A DNA stretch of 64,000 nt, from positions 186,001-250,000 of the forward strand of contig NZ_BBLT01000002.1 of assembly GCF_000775915.1 (NCBI RefSeq), read 5' to 3'. A model generated the notes under the pieces. The model was not told the DNA's origin. It saw nothing but the letters and a program-made list of their open reading frames with translations, and did not search any database. Shown here piece by piece: positions 37,001 to 44,492 of the stretch. The number at the start of each line of letters is the position of its first letter. Positions within the stretch are counted from its first letter, which is position 1. Source of the stretch: Sporocytophaga myxococcoides (lineage in GTDB: Bacteria; Bacteroidota; Bacteroidia; Cytophagales; Cytophagaceae). The translations under genes and the position numbers were made by a program.

Positions 37001-37724
37001 AGATACTGGAGTTTGTGCTGGAAAAGAAGTTGTACTAAAGCCTATCATTACTAATACGTTTAATGCAATCGGACTTTCACTCGAATATAGCTGGTCGATT
37101 GATGGAAGACCTACTGATATTCATGATGACATTTATCATGCCTCTTCAGCAGGGGAATATAGAATTTCAGTGAAAGTTGGAAGTTGCAATTCCGATAAAT
37201 CATTTATTGTACAAAGTTATCCTGCACCTCCCAGGTCGCTTCCTGAATTAGTAAAGTTTTGCAGGGAAGAGATACCCTTCTATGAACTTTCAGCAGGAAT
37301 CGGAAAAAGATATCTATGGTATCAGACTGGGGATACGACTCAGTCAATAAGCATTGCATTGCCAGGAAGATATTCTGTTTGGATTACTAATGAATATGGT
37401 TGTACTATTGAAGACGCTACTGAACTAAGAGAGGTATGTCCTCCGAGATTGTATATCTCTAACTCATTTTCTCCAAATAAGGATGGAAAGAATGACACCT
37501 ACGAAGTCTTTGGTTCAAACTTTACAAATTTTAGAATGCTGATTTTTAACCGATGGGGAGAAATAATTTTTGAAAGCAAGGACAGGAATGATGTATGGGA
37601 TGGTCAATACAAAGGAGAATCCATGCCTATAGGTGTATATCCATGGGTAATCACTTATGAAGGCGATTCGGAAGAATATAAAGGTCCATATAAAATGGAA
37701 GGTAGTGTTACAATTGTAAGATAA
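34098..37724 (+). CDS. Large secreted protein with T9SS type B (gliding-associated) sorting domain
   Basis: The 1208-residue product has a signal peptide (about 1-40, cut near VIA-EG), a long beta-rich N-terminal half, several immunoglobulin/PKD-like repeats with paired Cys and PxxEAG/DAG spacing (roughly 490-900), and an Ig-like tail. The last 90 residues, from NSFSPNKDGKNDTYEVFG through FNRWGEIIFES to DGQYKGESMPIGVYPW, form the CHU_C/type B sorting domain. It should be exported by the T9SS. TTG 34050 gives 16 extra residues; ATG 34098 starts the signal peptide properly. The PorP/SprF gene overlaps its stop. Confidence 0.88.
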   Translation: MRKLKSKYPFYLSGHTLWVYAFILMLSFLSSKVIAEGTKELMPRSTDHGVVQIFDRSRLFMTYDAPKENRLNIHICKAGEVIYFGFNQPDEDVYFRLKSPDGSVVIGPTLLPSSGAGFITNFSQAVAGPVQLSPGGYDALSYTSLTDGDYYIEFNPVSPTTITNSKRYFDLFDITVADGNTARPGRLWSYTWDINTTNADYSFNGKMYVLSTDSIVTSIDFNGIQPFGATISANSKGCTNTGMAINDRISRVGNVTYPEYKIFLNDPDPHCYPTGTFGNFLQKPFISGCDPDNRCINISVDKPGKIEVLLDINDQDGYQANTTDRILSASVTKGQNCIKWNTRDGKGNIVLPGTSVEIEISYGNGITHLPLYDVEHHKNGYIVDLVRPTGSKPQLFWDDNQLKAGTAIDGLANLIGCSNAGGCHQWKDRGTDDCKIECPETINTWWYARMVKEKVEYLVSHPGVDAESRNRPGEINDTLVCVNVSNFRLSGSLTNASSVQWVGGAGVFNSSRVGLSPEYKPTEEERESGLVKLYLKSDAQENCPSATDSILIRFKKLPKAEAGDSLILCETTKVINLNGIVKNATGGIWSGGNGIFGDNNKLITTYTPSAAELKSNSFRLRLTSVNASPCPDVFDEVKIIYNQAPSVEAGLPISVCTDKDSVLISGSSKNATDIKWSGGMGSFSSNSKAQTYYRFIPVEKTGLVTLTLKAEGVAPCGPVSDELKVLFNPLPFVDAGIDLNKCTGDMAIFEVKSSLSYSYEWIDESGIVVGKETTLKVISSADRTFILKGKDINGCVFSDTVQLITKSTPVLSLPKDVCLNDSLRINAVSQPYSLAGTYTWKKDGVIMPDKTTSVIDIIESGIYEVDFKNGNCKASGKTVVWPSPALALSDSIIECENTKVVLSANNIENVSYTWFINHSQLHFNTTSIEAISSDSIQKYFVEVKDSNGCKDKDSIVLIGIPVPKIVAADTGVCAGKEVVLKPIITNTFNAIGLSLEYSWSIDGRPTDIHDDIYHASSAGEYRISVKVGSCNSDKSFIVQSYPAPPRSLPELVKFCREEIPFYELSAGIGKRYLWYQTGDTTQSISIALPGRYSVWITNEYGCTIEDATELREVCPPRLYISNSFSPNKDGKNDTYEVFGSNFTNFRMLIFNRWGEIIFESKDRNDVWDGQYKGESMPIGVYPWVITYEGDSEEYKGPYKMEGSVTIVR

Positions 37725-38776
37725 TGGTAGTAGGCAAAATGAAGTTGGGCTTAAGATATTGGAATCTGAAATTAGTAATAATGGTTTTGATAGCAGGTCT
37801 GTTTGTTACCATTAATAAGGTAAAGGCACAGGACATTCAGTTTTCGCAGTTTTATGCTAATACTTTATATTTAAATCCGGCATTTGCAGGAAGCACACAT
37901 GACCTGAGAGGTGTGCTGCATCAACGTCTTCAGTGGCCTAAGCTTGAAGCGAAATATATAACATCCTCAGCAAGTCTTGATACTTATATCAAGAAAACAA
38001 AAGGAGGCGTTGGATTAATTTTAATGAAGGATTGGCAGGGAGCAAATACAATAAGCTCAACAGATATCGCTCTTCAATATGCTCAGGAAGTTAATTTTTC
38101 CTCGAAATTTTCAATGAGGTTTGGCTTGCAGGGAGCTTATGTCTCAAGAAATATTAGTTACGCACAATTAACATTTCCTGATCAGTATACGGACGGTGGG
38201 TATTCTGGCGTTCCTACCTCGGAATATTTTGGGGTGAACAGAAAAAACTTCTTTGATCTTTCTGCAGGAACATTATTTTATACAGATAATCTATGGCTCG
38301 GAATTTCTGCCCATCATATTAATATGCCTAACCAGTCTTTTTACAATGAGGTAAACAGACTGCCAATGAAAATAGGTGTTGTAGGAGGTTACAAAATAAA
38401 ATTGGATGGGGGAGAGGCAAATAGTCCTGATAAGACCAGCAGATATTCCCTTACTCCTACTTTTTATTATAAAATGCAAGGTAAATCAGATCAGCTGGAC
38501 GTGGGCATATACGGGATGCATGATGATCTGATGTTAGGGTTTTGGTATAGAGGGCTGCCTATAAAACGTTATGAAAGAAATCAGAATAATGAATCTATGA
38601 TCGTCCTGTTGGGATATAGAATAAAAAGATTGGTTATCTCTTATAGCTATGACTTTACAATTTCAAAACTGAATACTGCTCGCACCGGTGGTTCTCATGA
38701 ATTTAATCTTACGTACATTTATCCATTGCCATTGAAAAGGAAAATGTATAAAAGACTTCCATGTCCTAAGTTTTAG
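37724..38776 (+). CDS. PorP/SprF family T9SS membrane protein
   Basis: The 350-residue protein has a signal peptide ending VKAQ and then the family start DIQFSQFYANTLYLNPAFAGS. The rest is a beta barrel with GLILMKDWQGANTIS, RFGLQGAYVSR and GYRIKRLVISYSYDF. Relatives such as SprF assist secretion or surface attachment of a cognate type B cargo. TAATG overlap with the preceding type B gene makes the two a coupled pair. Start may be ATG 37724 or 37739. Confidence 0.9.
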   Translation: MVVGKMKLGLRYWNLKLVIMVLIAGLFVTINKVKAQDIQFSQFYANTLYLNPAFAGSTHDLRGVLHQRLQWPKLEAKYITSSASLDTYIKKTKGGVGLILMKDWQGANTISSTDIALQYAQEVNFSSKFSMRFGLQGAYVSRNISYAQLTFPDQYTDGGYSGVPTSEYFGVNRKNFFDLSAGTLFYTDNLWLGISAHHINMPNQSFYNEVNRLPMKIGVVGGYKIKLDGGEANSPDKTSRYSLTPTFYYKMQGKSDQLDVGIYGMHDDLMLGFWYRGLPIKRYERNQNNESMIVLLGYRIKRLVISYSYDFTISKLNTARTGGSHEFNLTYIYPLPLKRKMYKRLPCPKF

Positions 38777-39034
38777 TTAGTTTCATAGTCATAAGTAGAT
38801 ATTTTTTAGTTTTTTATAGATTTTTTCAACTAATAAAACTATTTTATCCACTTATGCTTTAGTAGAGCAATGTGAGATGTGATTATTCTAATCAAATTTT
38901 AATTTCATTGTTATCCAATTTGTTCTGTTTGGCATGATGTCTGTTATAGGTTTCCCTCTTATTTTATGAGGTTTTGTAGGGATGAAGATAGAATTATAGT
39001 AGTAAGTAGTAAATTAAATTTTAAGTAAAAAGTC

Positions 39035-41167
39035 ATGATGTTTTTGTTTGATATTTCATTGCCATTTAAAGATCCTGTATTAGTATTTTCAGTGGTATTG
39101 TTTATCATATTCTTTGCACCTATTGTGTTAAAGAAGTTCAGGATACCAGGAATTATAGGTCTTATTATATCAGGGGTGATTGTTGGTCCTAATGGTTTTA
39201 ATCTTTTATTGAGAAATTCCGGGATCGTTCTTTTCGGTACAGTTGGTCTTTTATATATCATGTTTCTTGCGGGGCTTGAAATTGACCTCAATGATTTTAA
39301 AAAGAACAGAAATAAAAGCCTGATATTCGGGGCACTTACCTTTTTTATACCTCTAACATTAGGATCTCTTGTTTCTTATTACGTCCTACATCTAAGTATT
39401 CAGGGCTCGGTTTTACTCGCTAGTATGTTTGCTTCTCATACTTTAGTTTCCTATCCGATAGCAAGTAAACTTGGACTTACAAAAAAGCAAGCGGTAACCC
39501 TTGCCATTGGAGGTACTATCATTACGGACACAGCGGTGCTCTTATTGCTGGCTGTTATTACTGGTTCTGTAAGTGGTAACCTTGATTCAGCCTTCTGGGT
39601 GAAATTAGCCATTTCCCTTGCAATATTCGGGTTTATAGTACTCTTTATCTTTCCAAAAGTTACCAGGTGGTTTTTTAAGAACGTCGAAGGAGATGGAGGT
39701 GCACAATACATTTTTGTGTTAGGAATGGTATTCGCGGCAGCTTTTTTATCTGAGGTTGCTGGAGTAGAGCCTATTATCGGAGCCTTCCTGGCAGGCCTCT
39801 CGCTCAACAGACTTATACCTCATACTTCACCATTAATGAATAGAATAGAATTCATTGGCAACACATTGTTTATCCCGTTTTTCCTTATCAGTGTGGGAAT
39901 GATAGTAGATATAAAAGTTTTATTTAATGGTTATCAAGCGCTTTTTGTCGCAGGAGTATTGATTGTTCTTGCATTGTCCACTAAATGGGTGGCGGCTTTT
40001 ATCACACAGAAGATATTTAAATTTTCTTCTATAGAGAGAAATTTAATATTTGGATTAAGCAGTTCGCACGCAGCAGCCACGCTTGCGGTAATACTCGTAG
40101 GTTTTGACCTGAAGCTTTTTGATGAAGCTATACTTAATGGAACCATACTCCTTATTCTGGTTACCTGCATGGTGAGCTCTTTTGTGACAGAGAGCGCCGG
40201 AAGAAAGTTGGCTATAGCAGAATCAAAGGGTGGGGCAGAATATCATGAAATAGAAGAAAGAATTTTAATTGCCATAACTAATCCTGCAAGTATAGAGTCT
40301 AAGATCGATATGGCTGCAATGTTAAAGGAATCGGATAAGTCCCAGCCAATCTATGCTGTTTCAGTTGTAAATGATGATGAAGAAGCAAGAGACAAACTCA
40401 TTCAAAATAAGAAGATGGTGGAGAGGGCTATCAAGCATGCAGCTTCTTCAGAGAATAAACTTGAGGTTGTATCAAGGATCGATCTGAATATTGCCAATGG
40501 AATTGCCCGTGCTGTAAAAGAGCTGATGATTACTGAGATCATTATCGGTTGGCATGAGAAGAATACAACTACTGAGAAGTTGTTTGGTACTGTGCTTGAA
40601 AACCTTGTCTATCGCACTGACCAGATGATCGTGGTAACGCATACTCATCAACCATTGAATACCATCAAAAAAATTATAGTCATGGTTCCTCCAAATGCAG
40701 AACTGGAGATTGGTTTTAAAAGATGGATCCACATGGTGAAGAAATTATCCAAACAGATTAATAGCCAGGTAATCTTCTTTGGTGTATCTGAGTCCCTGCA
40801 ACATTTAAAAAAAGCAGTAAATGAAAGTAAGCCGGGAATTGATGCTGATTACAAAGGTTTTTCCGATTGGGATGACTTTCCGTTTTTTTCCGGTCAGCTC
40901 AAAGGAGATGATCTCTTCATTGCTATTTCTGCAAGGAGGTCAACATTATCTCACACCATATTTATGGATTCTATACCAAAATTATTGCAGAAATATTTTG
41001 ATAAGAATAACTTCATGCTTGTTTATCCTGAGCAATTCAGTGAAGATCCGGAAAATAGAAATCTTCAGCTGGATGGAATGACTACATCCATGATAAGAGA
41101 AGATTTACAGAGATTCAATAAAATTGGTAAGATATTGAAAGGGGTTATAAAATGGCATAGGAAATAA
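39035..41167 (+). CDS. CPA2 cation:proton antiporter with C-terminal stress domain
   Basis: The 710-residue protein has 12-13 membrane helices in its first 395 residues, with IPGIIGLIISGVIVGPNGF, FLAGLEIDLNDF, GTIITDTAVLLLL (ion-site TD) and FFLISVGMIVDI. The last 300 residues are soluble; LIAITNPASIESKIDMAAML and IIGWHEKNTTTEKLFGTVLENL resemble universal stress protein domains. It probably exchanges Na+ or K+ for protons. DUF2809 follows after two bases. Confidence 0.88.
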   Translation: MMFLFDISLPFKDPVLVFSVVLFIIFFAPIVLKKFRIPGIIGLIISGVIVGPNGFNLLLRNSGIVLFGTVGLLYIMFLAGLEIDLNDFKKNRNKSLIFGALTFFIPLTLGSLVSYYVLHLSIQGSVLLASMFASHTLVSYPIASKLGLTKKQAVTLAIGGTIITDTAVLLLLAVITGSVSGNLDSAFWVKLAISLAIFGFIVLFIFPKVTRWFFKNVEGDGGAQYIFVLGMVFAAAFLSEVAGVEPIIGAFLAGLSLNRLIPHTSPLMNRIEFIGNTLFIPFFLISVGMIVDIKVLFNGYQALFVAGVLIVLALSTKWVAAFITQKIFKFSSIERNLIFGLSSSHAAATLAVILVGFDLKLFDEAILNGTILLILVTCMVSSFVTESAGRKLAIAESKGGAEYHEIEERILIAITNPASIESKIDMAAMLKESDKSQPIYAVSVVNDDEEARDKLIQNKKMVERAIKHAASSENKLEVVSRIDLNIANGIARAVKELMITEIIIGWHEKNTTTEKLFGTVLENLVYRTDQMIVVTHTHQPLNTIKKIIVMVPPNAELEIGFKRWIHMVKKLSKQINSQVIFFGVSESLQHLKKAVNESKPGIDADYKGFSDWDDFPFFSGQLKGDDLFIAISARRSTLSHTIFMDSIPKLLQKYFDKNNFMLVYPEQFSEDPENRNLQLDGMTTSMIREDLQRFNKIGKILKGVIKWHRK

Positions 41168-41169
41168 AT

Positions 41170-41577
41170 ATGAAAAGGAATAGAGTATTATATTTCTTTA
41201 TTATTATAGGCCTTATCGGTATTGGTTTAGCTGCTCGGAAATGGAAGATTTTTCTCCCTGATTTAATCAATGTTTATCTCGGCGATGCTATCTGGGCAGC
41301 GATGATCTATTTCGGCATAGCCTTTATTTTTAACAGGAAAAGTTTATCATTCATTGGAGTACTTTCTCTAACATTCTGCTATTGTATTGAAGTCAGTCAG
41401 TTTTATCATGCACCATGGATTGATGCAATAAGAAATACCAGAATCGGTGCTCTTATTCTTGGTTTTGCATTTTTGTGGAGCGATATTCTCGCTTACACAT
41501 TAGGAATTGGGTTCTCATTCCTGGGGGAATATTTCTTTTTTAAGGGAAAACCAAAGGAAGTAGATGCTGTAGCTTAG
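41170..41577 (+). CDS. DUF2809 membrane protein
   Basis: The 135-residue protein has four membrane helices and the family blocks YLGDAIWAAMIYFG, IEVSQFYHAPWIDAIRNTRIG and FLWSDILAYTLG. The role is unknown. Tight spacing to the antiporter gene suggests co-transcription. Confidence 0.85.
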   Translation: MKRNRVLYFFIIIGLIGIGLAARKWKIFLPDLINVYLGDAIWAAMIYFGIAFIFNRKSLSFIGVLSLTFCYCIEVSQFYHAPWIDAIRNTRIGALILGFAFLWSDILAYTLGIGFSFLGEYFFFKGKPKEVDAVA

Positions 41578-41685
41578 TATTAGTCAATGCTTTAATTCTG
41601 TTCTACATGTTTTTTTAAGACTTTTTTGATTCATTATTGCTATAAACTTTAATGGTTTTTTAGACGTTTCTTTATATGCAAATCT

Positions 41686-41693
41686 TAATTTTG
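41686..41693 (+). promoter_or_regulatory. -7 box (TAATTTTG) of the MATE gene
   Basis: TAATTTTG matches TAnnTTTG and ends 19 bases before the MATE start codon, leaving a leader of about 15 bases. A -33 box is not clear. Confidence 0.5.
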
Positions 41694-41712
41694 CAGCCTT
41701 TCAGAAATAGAT

Positions 41713-43068
41713 ATGATTTTCAGCAGTTGGTTTAGGGATAACCTAAAGGAATATAAAGAAACATTAAGAATAGCTTATCCTGTAGTTCTTAGTCAATTCG
41801 GACATATATCAGTGGGAGTGGCAGATAGCATTATGGTTGGAGGGTTAGGAAGTATTCCGCTTGCATCGGCCACATTTGCCTTTAGTGTGTTTGTTCCATT
41901 TATGATGTTTGCCATTGGCCTTACCTATGGAATTTCTCCCTTAGTTGCCAAGGCAGACGGTGAACAGAACCACCTGGAAATAAGAAAGATTCTGAAGCAC
42001 AGTATTGTATTGAATGTAATAGCCGCAATAGTGCTCTCCGGAGGACTGTTATTTGCTGCTCCGCTTCTGCAATATTTTCAACAGCCCCAAGAGGTACTGG
42101 CACTGGCTATTCCTTTCTTTAAAATTCTGGTATGGTCATTAGTGCCTTTAATTTTATTTCAGATCTGGAAACAGTTTGCTGAAGGTCTTGCCATTACCAG
42201 ACAGGCAATGTATATCACTGTAATTGCTAATGTACTGAATCTGTTGCTTAACTATCTCCTGATTTATGGCCACTATGGCTTTCCAAAGCTTGGCACAAGT
42301 GGTGCTGCAGTGGCCACCCTCATCGCAAGGATCTTTATGGCTATTTCAATTTTTATATTTGTTATCAAATATTCCCGGACCAATATTTTCATAAAAGGAA
42401 TGCAAAAAATTAGCTATTCTTTTAGGGAGTTTAAAAGATTGTTTAGGGTGAGTATTGCCGTGGGTTCTCAGCTTGCTTTTGAAACAGGGGCATTTGGAAT
42501 GGCAGCTATAATGATTGGCTGGCTGGGTGCTTCGGAAATGGCAGCACATCATATTGCCTTAAACATGGCCGCGGTAAGTTATATGGGCGCAACGGGAATA
42601 GGTGCAGCAGCAACAGTTCGTGTTGGAAATGAATTAGGGAGAAAGGATTATGCAGCAGTTCGCAATGCAGGAAAAGCTGCTTTTCACCTTGTTGTTTTAT
42701 ATATGAGTTTCTGTGCCCTGGTGTTTATATTGTTCAGACATGATTTGCCCTGGTTTTATATCAATGAAGAATCTATCTGTAAAATGGCCGCCTCCCTTTT
42801 ATTAATCAGTGCTTTTTTTCAATTGTCTGACGGTATTCAGGTTGTTTACCTTGGAGCACTCCGCGGACTGGAAGATGTAAAGATGCCTACAGCTATTGCT
42901 TTGCTGGCTTATTGGGTAATAGCATTGCCACTAGGATATGTGTTCGCATTTGTGCTGAAGATGGGCGTTGAAGGCGTTTGGTACGGATTATTGATAGGGC
43001 TTACCATTGCCGCATTGTTGCTTTATTACAGGTTTGAGAAGAAGTCGAAGGAGTTGGGGTGGTCTTGA
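41713..43068 (+). CDS. MATE family efflux transporter
   Basis: The 451-residue protein has 12 membrane helices in two halves. AYPVVLSQFGHISVGVADS starts the first half, with the conserved GxxDSIMVG, and QLAFETGAFGMAAIMIGW the second. It resembles NorM-type exporters that use Na+ or H+ gradients to expel cationic drugs. It has its own promoter candidate and no clear terminator after it. Confidence 0.92.
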   Translation: MIFSSWFRDNLKEYKETLRIAYPVVLSQFGHISVGVADSIMVGGLGSIPLASATFAFSVFVPFMMFAIGLTYGISPLVAKADGEQNHLEIRKILKHSIVLNVIAAIVLSGGLLFAAPLLQYFQQPQEVLALAIPFFKILVWSLVPLILFQIWKQFAEGLAITRQAMYITVIANVLNLLLNYLLIYGHYGFPKLGTSGAAVATLIARIFMAISIFIFVIKYSRTNIFIKGMQKISYSFREFKRLFRVSIAVGSQLAFETGAFGMAAIMIGWLGASEMAAHHIALNMAAVSYMGATGIGAAATVRVGNELGRKDYAAVRNAGKAAFHLVVLYMSFCALVFILFRHDLPWFYINEESICKMAASLLLISAFFQLSDGIQVVYLGALRGLEDVKMPTAIALLAYWVIALPLGYVFAFVLKMGVEGVWYGLLIGLTIAALLLYYRFEKKSKELGWS

Positions 43069-43211
43069 AAGGGATTTGAAATCAATCTCCTGTAGTAGTC
43101 ATATAATTAGCGTTTTAATTAATTTCTGATATCCAAGTGCCTAGTGGTAATCTTTTTGGAAGAAAACCTTTATTCCACATATAGTATTTTCATCAGACAA
43201 TCTGATTTATT

Positions 43212-43777
43212 TTAGTTGCCTTTAGATTGTTTTTCTTTGTCATTTTTATAAATCATTACTATAAGTATTCCAATTCCTGCCCCGAATCCAACTAATCTAT
43301 CAATATTTGTATAATAACCAAGCATTCCTGCTGGAATTCCAAAGACAATTGCCCCTATCAAAGCCCATCCAACTAGTCTAAAACTATTGCTTTTCGTATT
43401 TTTTAATGCCTGCTTATTGTTTTGTGTCATATCCTTTTCTGTCCGGATAGTGACTTCAAAATTTGAAATAAAAGTGTCCCAAAGTTGCTCCTCCTTCAAA
43501 GTCGGTGTCTGACCAATGGTATTTATATTGATGGTTAAATAAATTGTCGAATCATTATATGTTATTTTGATTTCGCTCTTCCATTTTAATGGATTAAAAG
43601 TGACGAAATTTTGGAACAAAGAACCCTCTTGTAAATCATACAAACATCAGATTCGTATTTTAGAATAAAGCCGTTCTTAGAGAAATATTTCTTTGTTAAA
43701 TCTTTATTAACGTATAAACTATTATTGGTTAAAATGGTAATTTCTTTTTCAATTCTAAAATATTCAAAGGGTTCCAT
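43212..43777 (-). pseudogene. Frameshifted small membrane protein gene
   Basis: Two overlapping minus-strand frames appear to be one gene. The first (43777-43586) encodes MEPFEYFRIEKEITILTN, and then leaves its likely frame near YESDV; the second (43643-43212) begins right after an in-frame TGA with YDLQEGSLFQNFVTFNPLKW and ends with two membrane helices. A one-base indel between about 43586 and 43650 would restore about 185 residues. Real decay, a sequencing error or recoding are all possible. Family unknown. Confidence 0.55.
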
Positions 43778-43792
43778 ATTGTCCGGGTATTA

Positions 43793-43828
43793 AAAAAGCC
43801 CCGAAGTCAATTTCCTTCAGGGCTTTTT
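43793..43828. terminator. Terminator of lspA/ileS
   Basis: AAAAAGCCCCGAAG and CTTCAGGGCTTTTT pair around a short loop with one mismatch. It lies 20 bases after the lspA stop on the minus strand, with T runs on both strands. Confidence 0.85.
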
Positions 43829-43847
43829 ATTATACAAAATTCTGTTA

Positions 43848-44477
43848 TTAATTATTCTCCGCTTTCTCCGTCACAGATTCTTCCTTATCAGCATCTTTAA
43901 AGAATCTTTTCTGCCAGATGAGGATAACACATACCCCAATAAAAATAGCAGCATCAGCGATATTGAAAATCGGCCAGAAGGCATAATGTTCTCCGCCGAA
44001 TATCGGAATCCACTCCGGTAGTCTGCCTTCCCAGATATCTATATAAAACATATCTATTACCTGTCCGTGAAACCATGGTGTGCTTGAGCCGTCAGGAGCG
44101 TTGTTCAGTAATACACCGTAAAAGGTACTGTCTATTACATTGCCTATTGCACCTCCAAGTATCAAAGCAATACACCAAAGCATACCGGGAGCCATGTCTT
44201 TTTTTGCAAGTCGATATAAATACACTGAAATAGCAACCATTGCGATGATTCTAAACAGGCTTAGAATAAGCTTTCCATAAGGTATACCTAATTCAAAACC
44301 GAAAGCCATACCAGGATTGGTTGTATAGTAAAGCTTAAACCAGTCGTCAAAGATTCTGATCTGGCCAGGATAACCAAAGTCCATTTTAAAATGAACCAGA
44401 AGCTTTACAATCTGATCAAGAACAATTACTCCAAGAGTAAGGAAGTAGTACTTATAGTATTTATATTGAAGGGCCAT
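43848..44477 (-). CDS. lspA: Lipoprotein signal peptidase
   Basis: The 209-residue protein has four membrane helices with VIVLDQIVKLLV, YYTTNPGMAFGF, GGAIGNVIDS, QVIDMFYIDIW and IFNIADAAIFIG; the last two supply the catalytic Asp pair. It cleaves prolipoprotein signal peptides, and so matters for the many lipoproteins here. It is longer than E. coli LspA because of a loop of about 40 residues, common in this phylum. It follows ileS by 15 bases on the same strand. Confidence 0.94.
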   Translation of the reverse strand: MALQYKYYKYYFLTLGVIVLDQIVKLLVHFKMDFGYPGQIRIFDDWFKLYYTTNPGMAFGFELGIPYGKLILSLFRIIAMVAISVYLYRLAKKDMAPGMLWCIALILGGAIGNVIDSTFYGVLLNNAPDGSSTPWFHGQVIDMFYIDIWEGRLPEWIPIFGGEHYAFWPIFNIADAAIFIGVCVILIWQKRFFKDADKEESVTEKAENN

Positions 44478-44492
44478 GCCTCTTTATAGTTT

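Noticed and set aside
39451-39807. 118-codon minus-strand frame opposite the antiporter
   Set aside because: Shadow of a membrane protein gene, rich in Ser, Ala, Pro and Thr from reversed codons.
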